Positions 39,532-46,091 of a DNA stretch of 46,091 nucleotides are shown in pieces; positions within the stretch are counted from its first letter, which is position 1; every line of letters begins with the position of its first letter. The position numbers and the translations under genes are program-made. Under the pieces are notes generated by a model. It did not search any database. It had not been told where the DNA came from and worked only from the letters and a program-made list of their open reading frames with translations. The stretch covers positions 1 to 46,091 of the forward strand of contig JAGMES010000024.1 in assembly GCA_023128035.1 (NCBI GenBank). Reading direction: 5' to 3'. The stretch comes from Halanaerobiales bacterium (GTDB taxonomy: Bacteria; Bacillota_F; Halanaerobiia; DY22613).

Positions 39532-40915
39532 TTACTGCACACTCTCTATCTTCAATTTTGACCATGTAATCATATAAAAGATAAGACTTTAACTTATTTT
39601 CGACTCTTTTCTTACAATCTTCTAAAATTATTCTCTGGGGAGCAGGATTAGTATTAGTAGTATATATCCTTTGTATCACATCGTTATATGGACATCCTCC
39701 CAAACAATAAGGTAAGTATTTGCAATTTAGGCAATCTTCTTTATCAAAAGGATTCCAATCCATCCATTCAACAACATTATAAGTCAGTTTGATATCTTCT
39801 TCTTCAAGATCAATATAACCATCACGTATTTCTGGATTTCCAGCCAGAGAAGGACATTTATAAACACTTCCATCTGGTGCAATGGAATAAGTATTCTTTT
39901 CTTGAGCATAACAGCTGATAGATTTCACTTTTGGCTTCACTAAATTAAAACCCTTCTTTAAAGCTCTTTGAGTTAGTTTTTTAATTTCTTCAGTGAATTC
40001 AGTTGAGTTTACTTTACATGATTGTAAGCTTTCAGAATATGCCTCCATAGGTGCAGCTATTAGATGAATCTTTTCATTATTTAAATCATTTTTTTCTAAA
40101 ATATCTAAAAAACTGTCTAGATATTCGATATTATTCTGATCTATATTTATCCGTATATTAATATTATCGAAATACTCTATTGCATTTCTTATATTTTTAA
40201 GAATTGTATAAAATGTACCCTCTCCATTTTTTAATGGGCGGGATTTGTTATGTATTTCTGGTGGACCATCTAATGTAATCAAAACCCCCTTGACTCCTGC
40301 TCTTTTCATTTTTTCTGCTATTGCTGGTGTAAGTAAGTAACCATTAGTAATTAGACCGGCTTCATAATCACAGCTATTATCCTCACATAATTCTTTAATT
40401 TCCATACTCATTTTCATAATTAAGTCTGTTTTTAATAAAGGTTCTCCCCCAAACCAATCAACATGCAAACTTTGAGCATTATAAACAGCTTTTCTTAAAT
40501 ATTCAATAATTCCATTTGCAACATCTTCTTGCAAATCACCCTCAACACTATAATCCAGAGATTCTTTTAGTTGCTTTTGATAACAATATGGACAATCAAA
40601 GTTACACTTAAAAGTAGTAAAAATTGTTAAATGATGACTTGTGCTTTTATATTTCCTTTGATAGTATTGTGTCCTTAGTAATTTAAGCTCATCAACATAA
40701 TCTTCGATAAGAAATCTCCCTTTAATTAAGCCTTCTTTTAACTGCTTTTCTTTTTCGCTATTAGCAATATTCGGATTTTTCAAAATATTTTGAATAATTA
40801 AATATTGCTCAGGAGAAATAACTGCTAGACCGTCAGAAATCAAATTATAAGCCAACCATTCATTATTTTCGGTACGATGAAAAATATTATAATTGGATTT
40901 CTTAATTTCAACCAC
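39524..40915 (-). CDS. Radical SAM/SPASM peptide maturase
   Basis: 463 aa. The radical SAM cluster motif is C104-x3-C108-x2-C111 (FKCNFDCPYCYQ), and WFGGEPLL is the usual GGEP S-adenosylmethionine motif. The C-terminal SPASM region has Cys335, Cys354, then C395-x2-C398-x5-C404-x3-C408 and Cys434, enough for two auxiliary iron-sulphur clusters. The first 100 residues (IFHRTENNEWLAYNLISDG and onward) resemble the N-terminal substrate-binding part of peptide maturases. It is first in a cassette with a ketosynthase and a tiny Cys-Cys peptide, the likely substrate. The start is unsure: GTG at 40915 touches its own GGGAG motif, while an in-frame ATT 9 nt further gives normal spacing (AAAGGGAG, 8 nt). 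The closing stop overlaps the next start. The chemistry (thioether, epimerisation, C-C or other) cannot be told from sequence. Confidence 0.9.
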   Translation of the reverse strand: MVEIKKSNYNIFHRTENNEWLAYNLISDGLAVISPEQYLIIQNILKNPNIANSEKEKQLKEGLIKGRFLIEDYVDELKLLRTQYYQRKYKSTSHHLTIFTTFKCNFDCPYCYQKQLKESLDYSVEGDLQEDVANGIIEYLRKAVYNAQSLHVDWFGGEPLLKTDLIMKMSMEIKELCEDNSCDYEAGLITNGYLLTPAIAEKMKRAGVKGVLITLDGPPEIHNKSRPLKNGEGTFYTILKNIRNAIEYFDNINIRINIDQNNIEYLDSFLDILEKNDLNNEKIHLIAAPMEAYSESLQSCKVNSTEFTEEIKKLTQRALKKGFNLVKPKVKSISCYAQEKNTYSIAPDGSVYKCPSLAGNPEIRDGYIDLEEEDIKLTYNVVEWMDWNPFDKEDCLNCKYLPYCLGGCPYNDVIQRIYTTNTNPAPQRIILEDCKKRVENKLKSYLLYDYMVKIEDRECAVNE

Positions 40916-41200
40916 TCCCTTTTAATAATTTTTTATAAGCTCATCAAATCAATTGTTATTTCAAAAATCGCAATATATATTTACATATTTTTACAATAGA
41001 TGATTTTGATATTATTATAATTTAGATTTTATTTCCATATTATAATTCCAATTCTACATTAATCTCTTAAGTCCTTCTTTTTTTCTAAAATTTTTAATTT
41101 AATTTCCTTTAGCTCAATCAGAATTACACAATTACATAGAAAGTCCGATTACTGCCCACACAGATTCAAAACATTAACACCCTAATTCGATCAATGTATA
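40916..41200. other. AT-rich upstream region of the radical SAM cassette
   Basis: No gene is visible on either strand. On the minus strand there are two TATAAT-like boxes (around 41035-41045 and 41010-41020) but neither has a convincing -35 box at 17 nt. The promoter of the radical SAM/ketosynthase/peptide cassette should be here. Confidence 0.4.
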
Positions 41201-41268
41201 ACCTTATTACTAGATATAAATAAAAAACCCCATTGCTAGGATTTTTTATTTATATCTAGTAATAGGGT
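41201..41268. repeat. Long inverted repeat, 27-bp arms, MITE-like or terminator
   Basis: Arms 41201-41227 and 41242-41268 pair over 27 bp with one mismatch (a G-U pair in RNA of one strand); the loop is 14 nt. The stem includes A-runs and T-runs beside the loop. It starts 8 nt after the stop of the decayed gene on its right. The right arm and flank read ATAGGGTACA, whose complement TGTACCCTAT also stands at the right edge of the window (46073). Confidence 0.7.
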
Positions 41269-41276
41269 ACAGATTA

Positions 41277-41757
41277 CTACACTTTCAGAATACCTCCCCA
41301 TTCAACAACAGTAAATCCATGCCGAACAAATGGAGTAATTTTTGGTTCTTCTAAAACAATTTGCTCCTCTAGAGGCTTAAAATAGAAATGTGCTCGTAGT
41401 AAAGAATCTGGCTTTTTTGATATTTTTAGCTCTACTGCTTCTTCAATTTCTTCAGATAATAGATAATAAATAACATAGTACTTTTCCTCATTTGAAAGTG
41501 TCTGATCCCAGTACTCAATAAAATCTACTATTTCTTGCTTGTTTAGACCAATACGATTTAAAATACTCTCCATACTTTCCTGAATATCTGTTCTTGGAAT
41601 TACCCAACCCTGATTTAGTGTAAAGGAATAATATATCTCCGTTTTGTAATAATTTTATAAGATCATCTTCACTAAACTTAATGTAGTTACCAGATATAAG
41701 AAAAATATTACAATATAAATCTATAAGGCTTGCAGGCTTTCTTCTATTTTTAAAATA
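41277..41757 (-). pseudogene. Unknown protein, frameshifted remnant
   Basis: The open C-terminal part (98 residues from an internal ATG at 41573) ends ITPFVRHGFTVVEWGGILKV. Upstream of the ATG the same frame continues sensibly as SFTLNQGWVIPRTDIQES back to about 41640, then meets a stop. A second frame then carries on the sense, reading ISGNYIKFSEDDLIKLLQNG and further up NRRKPASLIDLYCN to the stop of the next gene at 41758. The two frames join near 41630-41645, so a single indel probably broke one gene of about 155 residues. I recall the end GFTVVEWGG from hypothetical Firmicute proteins but cannot name the family. No ribosome-binding site is seen for the internal ATG. Confidence 0.5.
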
Positions 41758-42072
41758 CTAATAACAATCATCTGCAACAGTTTTTGATATTCTAATTACT
41801 AATGGTTTGACGTCCCACTCAAAACTATTCTCATCTCTTCCCAGTGCAAATAAAGCATCCAAAACATAAAGCTGTGCATCTATATTTTCTGGATCTTCCT
41901 TTAGTACAACTGTTAATACATCTATTGTTTTTTCAAAATCATCATCCATATATTCTACTTCCAGTTCATCAATATCTACACTATTATTTTGTAGTGGAAA
42001 ATTAATTATTTTACCATTCTCTCTTTTTATATTATTCCTCCAATCATTGTATTCAAATACTATTAATCCCAT
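41758..42072 (-). CDS. Hypothetical acidic protein, 104 aa
   Basis: Unrecognised. Acidic, with no signal or membrane segment; residues about 40-80 (FEKTIDVLTVVLKEDPENID, then AQLYVLDALFALGRDENSFE) look like one TPR-type helical pair. ATG at 42072 has no clear ribosome-binding site, and the frame after its stop continues straight into the coding-like part of the decayed gene. It may therefore be an N-terminal fragment of the same broken gene and not an independent one. Confidence 0.4.
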   Translation of the reverse strand: MGLIVFEYNDWRNNIKRENGKIINFPLQNNSVDIDELEVEYMDDDFEKTIDVLTVVLKEDPENIDAQLYVLDALFALGRDENSFEWDVKPLVIRISKTVADDCY

Positions 42073-42111
42073 TCTAGTGTGTTTTTAAACATTTTTAAAA
42101 GTCACATCTTG

Positions 42112-42140
42112 AAAGCCCTCTAGCAAGGCTAAAGGGTTTT
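42112..42140 (-). terminator. Probable bidirectional terminator after the flavodoxin gene
   Basis: CCCTCTAGC (42116-42124) pairs with GCTAAAGGG (42128-42136) around an AAG loop, flanked by AAA and TTTT. It lies 140 nt past the flavodoxin stop. The sequence between (42141-42277) holds no gene. Confidence 0.4.
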
Positions 42141-42277
42141 CCTTGATGCGACAAGTATTTTATGCATTAGTGCTGGCCCAGATCTATTTTAACAATATTT
42201 CAGATCTAATCAAGTATTTATCCCATAGTTTCTTGAAAGAACTTCAATTGTTTATTAGATCGGGAAGTGTTCGAGAT

Positions 42278-42781
42278 TCACGCATAGATAGCTATATCTT
42301 CTTTAAATTGTTTCTTCACAGTCATAGCAACTCTTTCAGCAAATATTTCTACTCTCTCCTCTTGTTCTTCAGTTCCATCTTTTATACATACAGCACCAAA
42401 GTGAGTATATGGTAGCCCTTGACTAGCTCCTACAGAGTAAATGAACATTCCCTTGACTAATAATTCACTTAGCAATGCTAACTCTGCATTATCTGCTCCA
42501 CCACCTATATATTTTTCTGTAGCAAATACACAACCTACTTTTCCTGCTAACTTAAGTTTACATGTATCCAACCATTTTTTCATTTGCCAGGAATATGTCC
42601 CTGCATATGTAGGTGTTCCAAAAAATACTACTTTAGATTCTTCAATAAATGTTTCATCAATATTATCAATAGACATGCATTTTGTTTCAATATCTTCTAC
42701 TTTTTTAGCTCCTTTAGCAACAAGATCTGCTACTTTCTCTGTATTTCCTGTTTCACTATGATAGATTATTGCAATTTTCAT
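42278..42781 (-). CDS. Flavodoxin family protein
   Basis: 167 aa, normal for a short-to-medium flavodoxin. The FMN phosphate-binding loop is HSETGNTEKVA at residues 8-18, the second loop FFGTPTYAGTYSWQMKKW follows a beta-strand, and EKYIGGGADNAE is the third flavin-contacting segment. It would be a cytosolic one- or two-electron carrier or a NAD(P)H:quinone-type oxidoreductase. ATG at 42781 has AAGGAG 10 nt upstream. It lies 47 nt after the DUF89 gene on the same strand, so one operon is likely. Whether it feeds electrons to the radical SAM enzyme is only a guess from proximity. Confidence 0.88.
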   Translation of the reverse strand: MKIAIIYHSETGNTEKVADLVAKGAKKVEDIETKCMSIDNIDETFIEESKVVFFGTPTYAGTYSWQMKKWLDTCKLKLAGKVGCVFATEKYIGGGADNAELALLSELLVKGMFIYSVGASQGLPYTHFGAVCIKDGTEEQEERVEIFAERVAMTVKKQFKEDIAIYA

Positions 42782-42828
42782 ATTATGTCATCTCCTTAAG
42801 TTTTATTGGTAATAAAAAAATATATTAA

Positions 42829-43707
42829 CTAATTCTTAACGTTTGATTCATGAACGAATATATGCGACAATTTCTCAGATTTTAATTTTTTCATCATCAA
42901 ATTGCACTTACATAAAAATAAGTAATAGATATTCTTTCCGCAACCTGGCAAAGATTCAAAATTACCTTGACCTTTTGATATAACAATATCTGCTTTATTA
43001 AATATTTCTTTAAATTCATCAGAGACCTCCAAAAGGTCTGTTCCTGGTAAGTCCGTTCCGTTATTTACTATATGTGCGTATTTATCAAGTCCTACATAAT
43101 ATGCATCTTCTTCAGTAGCATCATTTAACACAGGCTTACCCCTAACTGCAAAATATATTTCAACATCTGGATATTTCTTTTTAATTTCTTTAATAAAAAT
43201 CTTATCAAATACAATTTCTCCGGTGTTATCTCCTAAATACAATAACGTTTTACCTTTAGATAACTCATCTTTTAACTTTTTATATAGTTCTTCATCAATA
43301 TCACTTTCTAAGGTTTTATTAATTATTTCCTTAACTAAATTAAAACTGATTTCATCAAGAGCGCCAAAATCTACTATGTTTCCGGCTAGTGCAATTTTTA
43401 GTGCTGAAACAAATCTATCTTTTGAATTATCCAACATATCTTCAATCTGCTTTTCCATAGATAATAGCTTCTTATTAAATAGATTCTTCTCTTCAAAATA
43501 AAAATCATCTATTCCAGTTTCTTTTTTTAAAATTCTCATAACCTTGGCAACCAAATAAGGCGCTGTTCTATCATATTCAATTTCAGCTACTTCTCTTAAA
43601 ACTTTATTCATGAAACTATACTTCTGATGCTTATCTTCAAAATACTTATCCGCTAGCTTGTTTGCTTTATTAATCACACAAGCTATACAATCTACATGTG
43701 TATTCAA
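42829..43707 (-). CDS. DUF89 / ARMT1-like protein
   Basis: 292 aa, typical length of the prokaryotic DUF89 family (metal-dependent damage-control phosphatases and relatives). Visible family marks: N-terminal CIAC at residues 7-10 preceded by NTHVD, the metal/phosphate motif YLGDNTGEIVFDK, and the closing VISKGQGNFESL. The start is TTG at 43707 with GAGGGAG about 9 nt upstream; no ATG precedes the CxxC. The family is thought to hydrolyse harmful phosphometabolites; the bacterial CxxC group's substrate is not established. It leads a two-gene unit with the flavodoxin. Confidence 0.85.
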   Translation of the reverse strand: MNTHVDCIACVINKANKLADKYFEDKHQKYSFMNKVLREVAEIEYDRTAPYLVAKVMRILKKETGIDDFYFEEKNLFNKKLLSMEKQIEDMLDNSKDRFVSALKIALAGNIVDFGALDEISFNLVKEIINKTLESDIDEELYKKLKDELSKGKTLLYLGDNTGEIVFDKIFIKEIKKKYPDVEIYFAVRGKPVLNDATEEDAYYVGLDKYAHIVNNGTDLPGTDLLEVSDEFKEIFNKADIVISKGQGNFESLPGCGKNIYYLFLCKCNLMMKKLKSEKLSHIFVHESNVKN

Positions 43708-43867
43708 TTTTAATAACTCCCTCGCTTAAAATTTTTAATATACTAACCTTACTCGTTTAGCAAAATTAACTAATTCAAGTAATCAAACTTAAAAAACTTC
43801 TATAAGATAACAGAACATCTATTTTTTCTTAAACAACATTTTTATAAAGTATTGACAACGAATACTA

Positions 43868-44047
43868 TTAATTTTTATCAAAGATTTCTATAAATACTGA
43901 ATTCGATAAATCATATTGAATACCGTTCACCTTATCAGTAGTAAATGCATAAACATTTTTTGAAATACCCACACGACTGATTAGTTTCATTAACACTATG
44001 GATAATTTTGCTTGTGCCTCTTTTTTAGGAATAAATATAGTTATCTT
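43868..44047 (-). other. Possible small gene or gene fragment, 40-60 aa
   Basis: Minus-strand frame reads KITIFIPKKEAQAKLSIVLM, then KLISRVGISKNVYAFTTDKV and NGIQYDLSNSVFIEIFDKN, which looks coding. The first in-frame ATG (43990) gives 40 residues, with no ribosome-binding site; the sense continues upstream to the end of the neighbouring gene without a usual start codon. It may be a fragment, or a short gene coupled to the gene before it by a rare start. The rest of 43708-43867 shows no gene. Confidence 0.3.
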
Positions 44048-44048
44048 A

Positions 44049-45332
44049 TTAAAAATATTCTGGATACTGCTCAGGAGATTCTCCTTTTTTCTGAATCATT
44101 GTAGGATATAATAATTCAGTATCTTTATCTGAAATCTTTTCAACCAATATCTCAAATTCCCATTGATCTCCATAATCAAAGATATATAAAAACTTTTTCC
44201 CCTCATATAACTCTAAATCCCCTACTATTACTTCATTTACATACGGACCAGTAACATCTAATGGGGCATTATAGCATTCCCTTGACCATGGTTTGCCATC
44301 CATAAAAAATGCATATAAATGGTCATCATCAAAATCAAAACTATCCTGTATAACATTATGTAAATCTAATAATGTATGTCTTCCAGATAACTCTATTTTA
44401 CACCATATTTTTTTACTTACTGATATTTTTAAAATAAAACTTTTTTCACGCAAATTCTTATTTTTAATATACAAACTTTTTTTCAACTCACCATCTTTAA
44501 ATAACGAAATAAATGGTTTATAAAAAGGTTCCTTAGCTTTTTCGATCACATTATACGATTTACTTCTTTTGTCCTGTTTAGAGCTAGTCTTGATTCTAAA
44601 AATACTTGATAAAAGGTCGAACTCTGATTCTTGAAATTTATATTGTTTTTGGTAAGGAATATTCCATTCTTTAATATTTCTATGCTTACTTAATACTCTG
44701 GCTAATGCTATTCCAAACTCTGTTGGAACAATAGCTTCTGCCCTAGAAACACTTTTTGCATCTAACTCTACTTGTACTATATTCCACAATCCAAAAAAAG
44801 AAAAATAATCAATAAATGGTCCCCATTCAAGAAACCCAGGAACATCTTCTATATGAATGATTGTGCCAGAATCTATTGATGCTATCTTTTTTAAAAAATC
44901 TTGAACAAACCATACTGGAAATTCGCCATTCCTTCCTACCTTTGCTTTTGTCCAATCAACTTTTGTCCAAAAACTTTCAAGCAAAAACATATATTTTTCA
45001 GTATCTGTTAATTCACAATACATATTATAACTTTCAATAATACACAGTTTTGAATCTTGCTTTGCTAATATTATTTTAAACAATTGACCATATCTCCCCA
45101 AATGATATAACAAGTTTAAAAATAAATATTTGGGTTGATCACTAGACTTACTCACCTCTTTTTGATGCATAATCATTCTTTCATTTAATTCAACTAAATG
45201 TTTCCGTTTGAGAAATTGATTTGTTTTAGTTAGCAAGACATCAGTATTTATTAAATATTGTGTAAATTCATTGAAATCATGTACTAAAGAAGTAGGTATT
45301 TTGTCAGTTATTGTTAACATTTTTTCTTTCAC
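44049..45332 (-). CDS. pRiA4b ORF-3-like domain protein
   Basis: 427 aa from GTG at 45332, chosen because GAGGGGG stands 6 nt upstream; an in-frame TTG 15 nt earlier and an ATG 12 nt later are alternatives. Residues about 295-420 carry the pRiA4b ORF-3-like fold: ILKISVSKKIWCKIELSGRH, LLDLHNVIQDSFDFDDDHLY, FFMDGKPWS and LYIFDYGDQWEFEILVE. The first 290 residues are an all-helical region common in longer members of this family but of unknown role. No membrane segment or catalytic motif. The family is widespread, often near mobile elements, and has no settled function. Nothing links it to the biosynthetic genes. Confidence 0.8.
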   Translation of the reverse strand: MKEKMLTITDKIPTSLVHDFNEFTQYLINTDVLLTKTNQFLKRKHLVELNERMIMHQKEVSKSSDQPKYLFLNLLYHLGRYGQLFKIILAKQDSKLCIIESYNMYCELTDTEKYMFLLESFWTKVDWTKAKVGRNGEFPVWFVQDFLKKIASIDSGTIIHIEDVPGFLEWGPFIDYFSFFGLWNIVQVELDAKSVSRAEAIVPTEFGIALARVLSKHRNIKEWNIPYQKQYKFQESEFDLLSSIFRIKTSSKQDKRSKSYNVIEKAKEPFYKPFISLFKDGELKKSLYIKNKNLREKSFILKISVSKKIWCKIELSGRHTLLDLHNVIQDSFDFDDDHLYAFFMDGKPWSRECYNAPLDVTGPYVNEVIVGDLELYEGKKFLYIFDYGDQWEFEILVEKISDKDTELLYPTMIQKKGESPEQYPEYF

Positions 45333-45347
45333 AATAATCCCCCTCAA

Positions 45348-45565
45348 TTAAATTTTTCAGCGTATTTTATATAAATAAACTAAAAAACGCTCACATTAAA
45401 ATTTCGTCGCAATTACTTATTATACCTTCTTTTTATGATAGATTTCGCTTAATCTACTTTCTATCATCGGTATGTTAAACTTATAAATGCCGTGTAAATA
45501 ACCAATTGCAGTCGGTATAATTTACCGAATATTTGGAATAATTATTACTAAAAAGGGTGATTAAT
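45348..45565. other. Intergenic region before the decayed transposase
   Basis: No gene seen. It contains a weak hairpin, ATGATAGA (45436-45443) with TCTATCAT further on, and a small palindrome CGGTATAATTTACCG shortly before the transposase start. These might be part of the insertion-sequence end. Confidence 0.3.
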
Positions 45566-46072
45566 ATGACTGCAAAGAGAAAACGCTTGACTGCTAAAAC
45601 AAAGTTTAACATTTTCCTTAATACTCGAGCCAAAGATGCTCCAGTGGGAAAATTTTTACGAGAGTATGGTTTGCACCTTGCTGATTTAAAAAAGAAAAAG
45701 CTTTAGCGGATTTAAGTGTTGAATTGATGCTTTTAAAAAAAACGCTATATAGGTCTATCAGGTAATCTGTACAACCATCATATCTATGGTGAACAGCGAA
45801 AAGCACTTTTAGATCTTATTGATGAGGGTTTCCAAAACGGACTTCCCCAATGCAAAGTTTGCGAAAAATTGCAAATCGATGAACGTAGAGCTCAGCGTTG
45901 GCGTAAAGACGCCGCTAGCGGAATTTATAACAGAAAAACCAGAGCTAGCAATCAAAAATCTTATAATGCTCTTACTCCTGCAGAAGATGCTATCGTTAAT
46001 CAAATGATTGCCAGTAAAGAATATGCAGATGCTAGTTGTAGAGTATTAAGTATTGAAACCCTTAACATATAA
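45566..46072 (+). pseudogene. IS3-like transposase, degenerate
   Basis: ATG at 45566 behind AAAGGGTGAT starts MTAKRKRLTAKTKFNIFL, an orfA-like helix-turn-helix front, which stops after 46 codons (TAG 45704-45706). The sense continues in another frame as KALADLSVELMLLKKTLY, then returns as GLSGNLYNHHIYGEQRKALL and runs on through CEKLQIDERRAQRWRKDAAS to ALTPAEDAIVNQMIASKEYA, like the start of orfB, before ending at 46072 without the catalytic DDE part. At least two frameshifts are therefore present and the catalytic domain is lost or interrupted. IS3-type assignment is from general layout and is moderate. The only plus-strand coding remnant in the window. Confidence 0.6.
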
Positions 46073-46091
46073 TGTACCCTATAGAGTGGAC
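46073..46091. other. Possible end of another insertion sequence
   Basis: The transposase similarity stops abruptly and the window closes with TGTACCCTATAGAGTGGAC. Elements of the IS3 family begin with TG, so this may be the left end of an element inserted into the decayed one. Only 19 bases are visible. Confidence 0.25.

Noticed and set aside
42441..42761. 106-codon plus-strand frame over the flavodoxin
   Set aside because: It is antisense to a clearly recognisable flavodoxin with conserved FMN loops.
43855..43890. Plus-strand TTGACA with downstream AT-rich box as promoter
   Set aside because: No -10 box at proper distance and no plus-strand gene downstream.
1..46091. CRISPR arrays, tRNA, rRNA and known riboswitches
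   Set aside because: No regularly spaced repeats, no cloverleaf or conserved rRNA segments, and no riboswitch motif recognised in the leaders.

Overview
The window is AT-rich with Shine-Dalgarno sites of the AAGGAGGTG type, frequent TTG and GTG starts, and classical hairpin/T-run terminators. This suggests a low-GC Firmicute, probably an anaerobic clostridial or halanaerobial lineage (inference from composition and from the flavodoxin, DUF89 and radical-SAM/SPASM genes; no rRNA is present to confirm it). Almost every real gene lies on the minus strand, so the region is read from right to left.

Core (about 1.95-37.9 kb): three consecutive giant genes, 26164-37869, 12238-26151 and 1957-12168, encode a hybrid polyketide/non-ribosomal peptide assembly line of about 11,900 residues. 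Domain order as read: protein 1 KS-AT-T-Cy-A(Cys)-T-Ox-C-A(Glu)-T-E; protein 2 C-A(Ser)-T-C-A(X)-T-C-A(Gly)-T-KS-AT-T-C; protein 3 [half C]-A(Gly)-T-C-A(X)-T-C-A(Val/Ile-like)-T-C. Substrates come from reading the adenylation pocket residues by eye. A colinear reading gives: malonate-extended unit, thiazole, D-Glu, Ser, X, Gly, malonate unit, Gly, X, Val/Ile. There is no loading module, no thioesterase or reductase, no ketoreductase or dehydratase, no phosphopantetheinyl transferase and no exporter in the window. A good terminator follows the last gene.

Upstream cassette (38.1-40.9 kb): a radical SAM/SPASM protein overlaps by 8 nt a free-standing ketosynthase. This is followed after 44 nt by an unlisted 31-codon gene with the best ribosome-binding site in the window; its peptide ends in Thr-Cys-Cys. 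A strong terminator closes this unit. The order maturase, ketosynthase, tiny Cys-Cys peptide looks like a RiPP-type system and is the most novel item here. The ketosynthase keeps its Cys and second His but has Tyr where the first catalytic His should be. A candidate promoter for the megasynthase operon begins just after the terminator.

Right flank (41.2-46.1 kb): a frameshifted gene remnant, a small hypothetical gene, a flavodoxin and a DUF89 protein (probably one operon), a possible small ORF, a pRiA4b ORF-3-like protein, and a decayed IS3-like transposase at the edge. Left flank (0-1.95 kb): a transposase fragment, an unrecognised 290-residue protein between two large hairpins with the same loop, a GNAT acetyltransferase fragment and a frameshifted small membrane protein. 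The cluster therefore sits as an intact island between mobile-element and gene debris.
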